Shown piece by piece: positions 15,701 through 25,700 of a stretch of DNA of 64,000 nt. Both the position numbers and the translations under genes were made by a program. The notes below the pieces were generated by a model that saw only the letters and a list, made by a program, of their open reading frames with translations, did not search any database and had not been told where the DNA came from. The stretch spans positions 1,455,968-1,519,967 of the forward strand of contig VTFK01000148.1 of the NCBI GenBank assembly GCA_009617715.1. The letters run 5' to 3'. Source of the DNA: Plectrocnemia conspersa (Eukaryota > Arthropoda > Insecta > Trichoptera > Polycentropodidae). Numbering within the stretch: position 1 is the first letter of the stretch; each line of letters begins with the position of its first letter.

Positions 15701-18700
15701 GTATTGTTTAGTTTACGAGTAGTTCCACCATTTCCATATGTTATTCAACAGCTCTATTTGAAGCGAAATTTATTATAAAACCAGATACTATACAACCAAT
15801 ATAATAACATCAAGTATGTACTAGACAAATACATCAAAACATGTAGATGTAATATGAGCGTCCGTCACCGAGCTGAAATCAATTGGTCTGTCTCGACTGA
15901 CGATTAACCTCCCCATTTTGAATATGAGGCTCAAAAGTCAGGGCTTTCGTGCATACTGACACATTGACGCGGTCTGTCACGATTCGCTCGTTATGCTTAT
16001 GCAATTGGATCAACAGATCCGTAGAAATTGCATTAACCGCTCGTAGTGGTATATTTCAATCGTACAACAAACCACAAATCCCAGTTGAAGTTTGGTGAGA
16101 TATCAATTAACTACGATCACAGCATAAAAGCATTTCACGAAATTGCAGCACGTTATCCTCTATATGATATATATAATATATACAACATCGTTCTTCATAC
16201 TAGGATGAAATTAAATATGACCACAATAATTTAATTTTCGCAAAGGCATTATCGATTTACATTGAATAGTATTTTCATTAGTATCACATATTTTAATATG
16301 AGAGAAAGGTGATGTTTTTGAATAGAGAAACATATTTAAAAATATTATATATAAATACATATATCACAAACATTTTTCAATTTAACTTATACGGCTGTTA
16401 CTCTTCCTTTGGTAAAAGGGATTTTTTTTTTATTTCAAAATGTGTTTAGTCTGGGGATGAGTCTAGATTTAAATTCATCTATCGTTTAAAGCAGGGGTTT
16501 AACTTGTAGCCTGTGGGCCGCATGCTACCCACAACAATATTGTGAAAAAATAAATTAATAATATTATATTAAAATTTTCAACTGAAAAGACGACTATATT
16601 TAACTAAGAAAGTGTAAAAAAATAAAGATATGAAAAAAATCTTACGCCTCAACAACAACTATTACGAAAAATAACTTATTAGTCATTAGTAAAGGCAAGT
16701 AATGTAGTAGTAATATTAAATTTAAAATGCAGCCCTTGACATTTTTTTTGTCTATTATGCAGCATTAAATTAATTAAGATCGATTTTTTATATAAAATGA
16801 CAAAGTGGCATATTGCAAATTTCAGATTTTTTTTCTATAGTCCTTGTACAAATTTTAAATTGAATAATGTTAATGTCTATTACGACGGGCGGAATACGTT
16901 AAAACATCCGGTGAAAGGTCCGTTTTAGGCGTTGGACTATATCGATCATGTAAGGGTGGAGGGCAATGCGCACGCGGAAGGTAGGGGGCGTGGCGTGTCC
17001 TGACAAAACGAGCCTGGAACATCCGGAAGCAAACCGATCAACTGAATAGAGCACGTGACAAAACATCCGCACGCTTCTCGTTTTAATTTTATTTTTAAAC
17101 AATTTAATTCCGTCCGCTCAATTAGGAACACAAAAAACGCCAATTTTAGAGAATAAATAAAACCCTTTAACGGAAATTTATTCACAAACTATTTTTGGGG
17201 CGGATTAAAAAGTCCTTGAATCGAAGAGTCTCGCTTCTCCACTAAAACATATTTTCGATCTGATCATCATAATTTTCTGATCTTAGATAATTTACAAAAA
17301 ATTCACCCCTATTTATAAAAGTGAATTATGCATTCTATTTACATATAAACAACGTCTGCCATAAATATTTTTATGAGAAACGCATTTAAATTCAGCGATA
17401 CCTCACCCTTCAAAGTTTTTATTTATTCAAGATTTTAAAAATTCGCTGTTCTAATCTTGTTATCAAGTCAAACCCAGCTTTTTAGATATTTTTCTCTAAT
17501 GTATAGCACAGATATTCTTTACATTATTGAATGAAGATATTAAATATGAATTTGCAAGCTAAATGCAGAGCACATAAATGTTAAAGCGCGAAGTACAGGA
17601 ATTTGTTTACGTTCAAAGGCAACTATATGTATATTATATACATATAGTTGGTTGCTATATCGAGTTAGCTCGTGTCAATGGAAATCTTGTTGAATTGCAG
17701 GAAGCAGTGTGATTCAAACGTTTATGCATATATGGCATCCGACACTCTTTGTACAATCAACCAGTACTCGTCTTTATACAATTACCTATTACAAAGATTC
17801 GAGTCTCGTATTCTATAGACATTTTCTCAACATGCATACCAACCAAATAAAGTGTTCGTGATCCATTTAGAAGCTCTCATGCCAATAATGATTGACACGA
17901 TCAAATCTTTGCTCAAAGTAAATCACAAATCAGACATGAGCAAACAATGCTATTTTTGTATCATATATATAGAAAAAACAGCATCAAATCAATATTGTTA
18001 ATCATAGACAACAATTTTCGAAATCTTTTTTATAGAGTAAGAGAAAAATATAAGTTTTTATCTATTCTTGAAAAGTGAATTACACCTATTTAATTATCCG
18101 TTTTGAGATATTAGATCAATTATTCTGTGAATTTAACGCCACAATATACATTACATCAATTACTGAAAAAATAAGGCACTAATGAAATTGGTTTCATGTA
18201 TGTACAGTAATATTATATAAAACTCGGCTGTGATTAAATATTGATCAATAATCTGCAATATGTACATTTAAATGACACTTGACAGAAAAACCCTTGAGAT
18301 ATGATATTAATTTTTTTAGCCTGACATATGTCATATTTAATGGTGTATTTATCAGTAAAAAATATCTAAATAAACTCAAGAAAATTGTATTCTTCTATGC
18401 TATAAAATAAATCATTAACGTATTTCATTAAATATATTTAGAAAGTAAATTTGAAAATAAAAAATAACAAAATATTACAAATTTTATATTTCTTTTTAGT
18501 TTAAAATAATAACATGCCCTTTAGAAATTATCAACTATACCGCCCTATTAAGGGATTAAATCGGCAAGTCACCAAGCGGTCGAAAAGCTTTTAGTCAAAT
18601 AATTTACAGGCGTGAGAATCTGAATCATGTGATAAAGTCAGTCGGAATATGATATACAAAAATGTATTTAACAAAAATGGGCTTCTTTGATAAAATAGGG

Positions 18701-21700
18701 CACCACCATGAGAACACCTTTTTGCAGAAGCTGACATAATACTTGAAAAAACTTTAAATAGTTGAAAAAAAAATATATTTAAACTATAATACGCTTTTAA
18801 ATTCATATTAAATATGAGGTGATACGTTTTTTTGTACGCTACTGTAGTTAAAAATCGGGTGAATAATTCGAATATATGATTTAGAACCCAACCCTGGACC
18901 AAATTTTTCACAAAAATCAAATAATAACAATGGTCTTTAAAATAAACATCTCGAAACGAGAATTCGTACAATTTAATCTAATTAATTTAAATATCCTTTG
19001 ATATTACACTTTAATTTTTTATTTAGTTGTAGGTGTTTCTATGTTAAAAAAATTATATTGTCGTATAAATAAATATATTTTTTTAATTTGTTCTGAATAT
19101 GCATATTTTTTTTTATTTATTCACTTATAAATTTTATTACACGTGCTAAGGTGTTGCCTCTAAAATAAATTTATTATTTATATCAAGTTGCTAGAATAAC
19201 ATCTACGTTTTAAGTGTTTCATATTTATATTTTAATAATGATTAACTATAATTACAACTTATTTTCAATAGTTGTTAATTTAAATTATTCATCGCGATAT
19301 ATATCTATGTGATAAGGAAAATCTACAATAGTCGATCGAAATTATAATTATATAATATTCACTACATCTTATATTACAGATACAAATCAATATTTGTAAT
19401 CGACTTTAATATGTAATATTTTTCTGCCCATAAGCATTTATTGTAATTATAATAAAACATGTATGTGATACTCATATTTTAATGAGCTTTTGAAAAGCAA
19501 TGAAAACTTTTCAACAAGTGTCAAGTAATATATAATATAAAGGTGATTAATAATTTGGCCACTCTTTGACTAATCACGGTTAGCGATAGTTTCAAATTAA
19601 ACTCCGGAGTATACACCTATGAAGGTGTCGTCCGGTTCAAAATGCATTAACTCGAACATGTATACTCTTATCGATCCATTATAATCGCACAATATATGCC
19701 AAAATAGATTTAATTACAACTCGGCCAGTAGATGAAATTATTTCAAACACCCTATCTCATCGTACAATAATATGTAAATTAAATTCGGTGATTTATTTTA
19801 ACTAAGTAATTTGCTTTTAATATTGATTGTAAATACGTACAATATGATAATTTAAACAACACCTTCTCTATATATTTATAATATTTTTTTCTCAAAAAAT
19901 AATGCATAGGAATTAATATATGTTATAAAATAATATGAATTAATAATATATATTTTAATTATTCAGGTATTGATGGAATGCTAGGAGAGTTTACAATGCT
20001 TCAACTGTATCACGTAGCTTTGACCGCCGGAAAGGCTCACAAGGATCATAAGCATCACCACGTACACCACTTTGCGCACGACGGATCCCCCCTGCCTTTG
20101 AGTATTCCACCTCCCCCACCTCCCCAGTCGATCGCAGGACCGGGAAACTCTGTTTTTGTCGGAGGACAATTAACGCCAATGCTCGAGTTGAATTTAGGAA
20201 ACCGCCCTCAAAATATTCCGGCCCAACTTTCAAACGGACTGCAAATTAATCAGCAGTTTGTAAACGGACAGTTCGGTCCTGGAAGGATAATATCGGAGCA
20301 GCTGTTTAACTCTAGACCGGTCGCCCAACAACCCCAACAATTTGGAGGTTCTCTTGGACAATTTGGACAATTATCAAATCCGGGCAACGTGCAATTCTAC
20401 GACGGACCTTTCGGAGATAGGTTCAGGAGAAGCGATGAAGTGTTGCGCAATAAGAGAGACAATCCTGAAAAGGATCTTGAAGTAATTCGTGAGTATTGAA
20501 ATATTTTGAAATGATTCAAATTTATTTTAATTTTAAGTATAGAAAATTTTTAGTAGTAAAAGTTGCTACTAAAAATATTTAGCAAAAGAAAATGTTTGTT
20601 TAATAAAATATCAGGTATTATATTTTTATCGATAAATTGATTTTTTGAGTTAATTGAGGCTTTTTTTATTAACAATTAATTTCAAATCTATAATATAACA
20701 TTGCACTGAGGTAATTAAAAAAATAAAAGTAAAGATTCTTCTAAATAAATTTAATCGCAAACATTGAAAGCTAATCACACGATTTTTCTTATTGCATTAG
20801 GATGCAATTGTAGTTACTTTTAGATGCACCAAATAGGAATTTAATTTATAGGCTGTTTTTTAGAAACACTTAAATTATAATCTAATCATAAAGTATATGC
20901 CTTAAAAATGCAATTATATATTAAAATTATAAAATAATAAAAGTACAGATTCTTCTAAATAAATTTAATCTAAAACATTGAGTTATTTAAATGATTTTTT
21001 TATTTGCATTTAGATGCACTTATGTTAAATATATTTTTTTCTATCACGTTTTTTTTGACTTCCACCTTTCACAATATATTCTAAAGTGCTTAAAAGTTCA
21101 ACTACGTTGTAAGCGGACTGTTACACTGTTTTATCGTGTACTCTATAGTAATACAGTCATATGTATGGAAATGGCACCATTTAAGCTAGTTATTTTACAG
21201 TTTATTGATATATTTTAGTTTAGTTAAATATAATAAAATATATAAGTACTGTTAAAAATATAATAATGAACATATTTATAAACTTAAAGATATAATAGAT
21301 ATATTTTAATTAGTTACTCATATCAATAATTGTTAGGTCTATGTAAAATTTGTATCAATTTATCCGCGTAATTTTCTATGATTTAATCATGTATAAATGC
21401 ACAACTAATATATCATATTCTATTGAGATTTAAAATTAATATTAAATAATGTTGTGTTTTTTTAGCACAAGCGAAAAAACAATCAAAGAGGGGATTGGTC
21501 GCTTTGTCTGATGGTTCAATAGTCGACGATTCTCTTTTGGGTGGAGAAACCTTTGAACAGTCGCTATTGAATGGTCTGGCTGGCCTAGGAGAAAACATTC
21601 CAGTGCAGAATATTCAAAAGGAAAAGGTATGCTAATATGGCAATATTAATAATGTAGTATAAAAACCCTTTCCAGTAATTCTATTAGTGGAGACGTGCCT

Positions 21701-22398
21701 TTGAAACGATTAAAAGTGTATAAAAAATAATCTACACCAGTTTTACACCGGCATGCATTTTTAAAATGTAAAAATAAAAATCAAAGAGCGCTATGAATAT
21801 GCATCGGGTCAGTGCATAAAAGAGGATTAAAATTACATTTCAAAATATAAAATGTAACCATATTTTCTTCTGTGCTTTCTCTAAGCATCGGAAAAATGAA
21901 GTAATATGACACTGAATAATTAAAATACAATACAGTGAATAATATACTACATTGCATTTAAAACACTGGCATTATGAGCAACTAATATTTATTTTTAATG
22001 CGCAAAATTTGAGGGCTCATTAATAATATCACTTACAATTGTTAATTTAAAGCTAAAAATAATAAATTAAAATCGACAATCGGACGAGAAAGATTTTCAT
22101 AATTTTAAATTCAGATATGAATTATGATACTATCAATTAATTTGATGAAATGAAAGTCAGATAAGCGTAATGATATTTTGTATAAATAAGACGCAAAAAT
22201 ACATTATCAATTCATTAATTTCAGGTCGATGAACGGGAGCCTGCCGAAGCTGAGGTGAGAGCCGTAATGGACCTCTGCAATGGATGTGCTCCAGAACCTT
22301 TCCAAAAAGCGTTAGTTTTAAGTTGGAGACATTCTCCAAAGAATCTGTTCAACGGAGCATACTACTACCCGTCAGTCCCAGTGTGCAAATCATTTTAG
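3646..22398 (+). CDS. Secreted pentraxin-domain protein, complete eight-exon gene model
   Basis: Eight exons (3646-3767, 4351-4616, 4854-4974, 8593-8686, 8807-8909, 19967-20488, 21466-21626, 22225-22398) have GT/AG borders and matching phases and join into 520 codons. Residues 1-21 form a signal peptide with a hydrophobic core. Residues about 60-255 form a pentraxin/LamG-like domain; the pentraxin signature H-x-C-x-[ST]-W is present at residues 173-178, although the last signature position is Gly instead of Ser/Thr. The tail has a His-rich stretch (260-273), a run of six prolines (283-288), Gln/Asn/Gly-rich sequence, two R-x-[KR]-R sites (RFRR 387-390, RNKR 396-399) and a Cys-containing end. 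Pentraxins are secreted Ca-dependent recognition proteins; the ligand here is unknown. The domain call is firm; the function is inference. I do not assign a symbol. Confidence 0.88.
4351..4616 (+). CDS. Pentraxin gene exon 2
   Basis: The acceptor TATTTTTAG precedes 4351 and the donor CTG|GTAATT follows 4616. The exon encodes residues 41-129, including the first strands of the pentraxin fold (a segment of the type FTLCLWTKF, then LFNYA), with Cys in the positions typical of the family. Confidence 0.88.
4854..4974 (+). CDS. Pentraxin gene exon 3
   Basis: The acceptor TTGTGTTACAG ends at 4853 and the donor CAC|GTAAGT follows 4974. It enters in phase 1 and leaves in phase 2. It encodes residues 130-169, continuing the beta-rich pentraxin domain (segment ISSWVSNTERASYYSMSVAG). 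Confidence 0.86.
4975..8592 (+). other. Pentraxin intron 3
   Basis: AT-rich intron without a recognised gene. It contains a 16-bp perfect palindrome at 8173-8188 and a short diverged direct duplication of the motif GATTTTAAAA..GGC.AGTCCA near 5270 and 5397. Confidence 0.6.
8593..8686 (+). CDS. Pentraxin gene exon 4 (signature motif)
   Basis: The acceptor GAAAG precedes 8593 and the donor AGG|GTCAGT follows 8686. It encodes residues 170-201 with the diagnostic W-Y-H-S-C-Q-S-W, followed by the EWQIWVDGERVGRG hairpin usual in pentraxins. It ends in phase 0. Confidence 0.9.
8807..8909 (+). CDS. Pentraxin gene exon 5
   Basis: The acceptor TTCTTACAG ends at 8806 and the donor GAG|GTGAGT follows 8909. 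It encodes residues 202-235, including GGGIAITGQDKTQ, the Gly-rich strand found late in pentraxin domains. It is followed by an intron of about 11 kb. Confidence 0.88.
12287..12375 (+). repeat. tRNA-derived SINE-like element, copy 1
   Basis: Shares GGACGGAATAGCGTA, the segment CGTAAC.TCTCAGACTA and CCCCGGCAGCG.CACTCGAATTTT with copy 2 at 23288. It has a tRNA-like layout: an A-box-like TAGCGTAATCCG and a B-box-like GGTTCTAACCC. It is flanked by short inverted sequence (TAATAAAAATTC / GAATTTTTATTA), so a small MITE is an alternative. The anticodon-like loop is 8 nt and the acceptor ends do not pair, so it is not a working tRNA. Confidence 0.65.
14061..14097. repeat. Perfect 14-bp-arm hairpin
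   Basis: GGTGCAGCATTATT and its exact reverse complement are separated by 9 bases. The GC content of the arms is above the local background. Confidence 0.7.
14585..14740. mobile_element. Dispersed GC-rich repeat, probable non-autonomous hAT remnant
   Basis: The segment GTGGGTGGTGTCGCCCCTCG followed by GGGGGGCGCTGGAGGAGGGC is far richer in GC than its surroundings. The part GGAGGGC..GAATGTAAATA..CATATTTTTAATT recurs near 59110-59200. The layout recalls non-autonomous hAT ends, but no target duplication was found. Confidence 0.4.
16492..16770. mobile_element. Non-autonomous hAT-like remnant
   Basis: Begins CAGGGGTTTAACTTGTAGCC followed by TGTGGGCCGCATGCTACCC, typical of hAT termini (CAGGGG start and GGCC-rich subterminal region). 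A second typical piece, TGCAGCCCTTGACATTTTTT, occurs near 16727. The far terminus and the 8-bp duplication are not visible, so the right edge is uncertain. Confidence 0.5.
19967..20488 (+). CDS. Pentraxin gene exon 6 (domain end and low-complexity tail)
   Basis: The acceptor TTATTCAG ends at 19966 and the donor TTC|GTGAGT follows 20488. The first codons (IDGMLGEFTMLQLYHVAL) finish the pentraxin domain. The exon then encodes a His-rich cluster (nine His within residues 260-273), a six-proline run, Gln/Asn/Gly/Phe-rich sequence and two R-x-[KR]-R sites at residues 387-390 and 396-399. The His cluster could bind metal and the basic sites could be cut by proprotein convertases; both are inference from motif only. 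Confidence 0.88.
20720..21015 (+). repeat. Direct duplication inside pentraxin intron 6
   Basis: The motif GATTCTTCTAAATAAATTTA and its neighbourhood (AAACATTGA, GATTTTT, TTGCATTNAGATGCA) occur twice, at about 20733-20810 and 20948-21018, some 215 bases apart. No coding content. Confidence 0.65.
21466..21626 (+). CDS. Pentraxin gene exon 7
   Basis: The acceptor TTTTTTTAG ends at 21465 and the donor AAG|GTATGC follows 21626. It encodes residues 410-463, a mildly acidic Leu/Gly-rich stretch that starts with a Lys-rich segment (QAKKQSKRG), another possible dibasic cleavage site. Confidence 0.82.
22225..22398 (+). CDS. Pentraxin gene last exon
   Basis: The acceptor TTAATTTCAG ends at 22224 and the TAG stop is at 22396-22398. 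It encodes residues 464-520 with three cysteines (segment DLCNGCAPEPF and a Cys five codons before the stop), which suggests a small disulphide-linked C-terminal unit. Confidence 0.85.
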   Translation, partial: VDEREPAEAEVRAVMDLCNGCAPEPFQKALVLSWRHSPKNLFNGAYYYPSVPVCKSF

Positions 22399-22618
22399 AA
22401 ATATAGAACAAAACATGAACAACTCACATTACTTTTAATATAGAACTTGTAATGATTAATTTTATTTTTTACCGAGAGTCTATCTTGAAATATTGTTGAT
22501 TATTAATAATAACATGTGTGTCTCTGTCTATTCATTTTATCGGTTTATTATTGTACTACATATGTAATTTACGCATTTATTTATTAACGACATTGTAATG
22601 TTACTGTAATTTTAGAAT

Positions 22619-22624
22619 AATAAA
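22619..22624 (+). terminator. Probable polyadenylation signal of the pentraxin gene
   Basis: AATAAA lies 221 bases after the stop codon in AT-rich 3' sequence. Cleavage would fall near 22640, within a few bases of the last - strand exon of the opposing gene (22647). Confidence 0.5.
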
Positions 22625-22646
22625 AATATTAAAAAAATATTTTTAC

Positions 22647-22715
22647 CTTGCTTTTGTGAATATGTTGATGATGATAGTCGGAATCAAACTCTGGCTCGCT
22701 GAAGTAGCTTTGATC
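22647..22715 (-). CDS. SRCIN1-like gene exon 6 (microexon)
   Basis: The acceptor TTAATTCCCCAG lies above 22715 and the donor AAG|GTAAAA below 22647. It has exactly 23 codons in phase 0 (DQSYFSEPEFDSDYHHQHIH then KSK). The acidic/aromatic then His-rich composition is unlike random AT-rich translation, and the splice sites are good. The link to exon 5, 12.4 kb away, rests on matching phase and on no better candidate being seen. Confidence 0.7.
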
Positions 22716-25700
22716 CTGGGGAATTAAAAAAACAGACGTTCATTATTATTTATTCATTGAGGTATATATTCCGATGAACATATTGGGTGCATCACCTAGA
22801 TCGACTTTTAATAAATACATGAGAAAAAAATATATTTTTAAACAAGGGCATATATTCTAGTCCATGGAAGATCGTTATATCGGCACAAAGCAAAAGTATC
22901 GGCGAGAAAAATATATAATGATTTCGATGAAATCATAATTTAACTCTACGGCAAGTAATAATTGTTTAATCGAAGTAGATAAGAGAAATAGCAATGCAAC
23001 ATATTGCTACAAACATAATTGTGCCATATGCATTTTTCTCATCAAATAATTAAATTTATTAAAATATGCAACGTTAGAAGCAATACATTTTTTTGCTGTA
23101 AAATAAGAGCTTTAAAGTTTTATATTCAATTTATTATTATTTAATTTTTATAACAAATCTAACCACTATGATTTACATGATGATGGCCATGAATCTACAA
23201 TACATCAACTCAGACATATTCATACACATATTATATCATAAAAGATTCGCACGAAATGTTAAATTATACTATTAAATATATTATAAAGGACGGAATAGCG
23301 TAGTACGTAACGTCTCAGACTAGTAACTCTGAGGTTACGGATTCAAGCCCCGGCAGCGGCACTCGAATTTTGATTAAACAAATGGCGTCCAGATGGAATA
23401 GAATACTTTTGAGATTTTTTTAAATGTTTATATAGTATTAAAAATAAATTTATAAATAACAAATATTATAATGACAAAGAAAGGCTGAAGTCACAACAAT
23501 TAAATTTTTTTTTAATTCAGATGAACAATTAAAAACAACAAATTCCTTGTATAGCTCTCAGAATTACAGTTAAAACTATATGTTAAAATATTTTAATATT
23601 CAATATGTTTAGTTACAGCTACAGAAAATTCGTGACCATGGCTGGAGCATCACAGCCGAAATATAAAAAAAAAAGTAAATGAGAATCGCATAATATTAAT
23701 ACTCGCAAATCTCTAAAATCCATATATTATTATTAATATATGTATATATTATATTATACATACATATAACTATATAATGAGAGTAAAACTTCTCGAGAGC
23801 TCTGTTTATATGATTTACCATTAAAAGTGTAATGAAAAATGTTTATATGTATATTAAAACGTAGATTAAATTTTCAAGTTTTGTAAAGAGGGATTCGTTA
23901 CTCTATTAGCCCTAGCTTTATATGCCGACGGAAAAACAGACTCAATTATAAAAGCAAAACGAACCCTATATACATCGCTAATTAGACTGCTCATCACTTA
24001 TCGAGTCTGAGTCTGGTGTAGTATTATATATTACACGGGTAATTTATCAGACTAAGTATAACTACCTGAATTTCTAATTAAAATAAATATAATTTAACTC
24101 CATCATATCCTATATATTGTAAATGAGTTCTGTCATAAACAAACTTATGTACACGCCAACATACAAAGCCGATTCTCTCCTGGCGAAGCATGAGAATTAA
24201 AATACCATACCATAAATAAATATAAAAAAGCAAAATTTGTCCAAACGAATTTTACGGGATGACATATCCAATTAAACCAACCGTCAAAATCTAAACGATA
24301 TACGTAACGCCCGCATGTCCTGAAGTACACCTTCGCGTAGTCAAAGGCAAAAAATAAATTTCCATAATATATGAATGTCATTGTAATGCAGTCGCATTTT
24401 TTTGCGCTCTCTAAAAGCAATTTGCCTATTCAATAGATGGTGCCAGTTGCATACGTCTATTTTACTAAATTGACATGATAATGGATTATTTGAAGTTAAA
24501 ACGACCAGTTATTCGGTTGAGATCTTAAATTAAATCGAGTCACAACCTAGCCCAGAAAGTTATTTTCATTTTATACCATTGAATGTTTTGTATTGGTATG
24601 TATGAAATATAATGCGACATTTATATCATATGCAGTAGACTATACACATTTTAATGAGAGAATGAATATTCAATTGCTTCGTTTGTCATGAAAATGAATA
24701 GATACATGTATCAATTAGTGATTGACCCGAGTCCGGTCGGGAATGCTAATGTCGAGTCCCAGGATTCGTAATATGTTTAAATAGTGTGAATAATATAGTT
24801 TCGCAAATATAGAATATATCAGAAAAAAATAAAATGTAAATAAATTAAAAATACTTTTTGGATGCGCTCCGGAACATTAAATCACATACGCAAAATTCTT
24901 TAAAATGAATATTTTGGCTAATTAATTTTAAGCAAATTGATTAAACATAACTGTTTTTGCTAAAATAAAATTGGTTCGTTGGTTTGATATAACCAATGAT
25001 TTCCTCTGTCGCAATAACATATTTATTAGTGTGTTTTTTCGAGAAATTTATCAATTATGAGTAAGTAATTATTTACATTTATACTATAATTGTGTATTAT
25101 ACAGTTTTATTTTATTTTCAAACTAAATACACCCATACCTCGCTATACGGCCGCTCTTTATACGGCCTTTCGCTATAACGGCCCTCTTCAATTAAGGCAC
25201 GTTTTCGATTAACGGCCTAAAATGTTTCGCTATAACGGAAAAAAAACTTTTTTTCGATGTCGATTTTAAAAAAAATTTAAAAATAGATTTAATTTGCATA
25301 ATTTTAAAATGAAAGGTGAAGCAGCTAGCGCCGATGAGGCTGCATCTAAGGAATATCCCAACATTATAAAGGGAATTATTGAAAGAGGTGGTTATAAACC
25401 TGAACAAGTGTTTAACGTAGACGAAACAGGGCTTTATTGGAAGCGAATGCCTGATTGCACGTACATTTCAAAAACCGAAAAATCTGCGCCTGGTTATAAG
25501 GTGTCTAAAGAACGATTAACTTTGCTATTTGGTGCAAATGCCACGGGTGATTTTAAGCTAAAACCACTTTTAATATATTTGTCCGAAAATCAATTACCCG
25601 TCATATGGAGATCTAACAAAAAAGCTTGGATGACTAAAGCTACTTTTGAGGATTAGTTCAAAAATCACTTTTGTACAGAAGTGAAAAAATATTTGCGAGA

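Larger units (their letters stand above)
8910..19966 (+). other. Pentraxin intron 5 (about 11 kb)
   Basis: No exon recognised. The intron carries a tRNA-derived SINE-like copy (12287), a possible LINE 3' relic near 12560-12605, hAT-like GC-rich remnants (13.33, 14.59 and 16.49 kb), a 14-bp-arm hairpin (14061-14097), a GC-rich patch (16.88-17.06 kb) and a 31-bp near-palindrome (17620-17650). Confidence 0.6.

Noticed and set aside
16899..17185. - strand frames over a GC-rich patch as an exon of the SRCIN1-like gene
   Set aside because: Cys/Arg-rich translation without similarity to the family and no convincing splice pair.
18591..18971. 126-codon - strand open frame
   Set aside because: Phe/Leu/Tyr-rich AT-driven translation without motif. 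I see no splice sites that would link it to the - strand gene.
23288..23360. A genuine tRNA gene, second site
   Set aside because: Same reasons. Treated as a tRNA-derived repeat.
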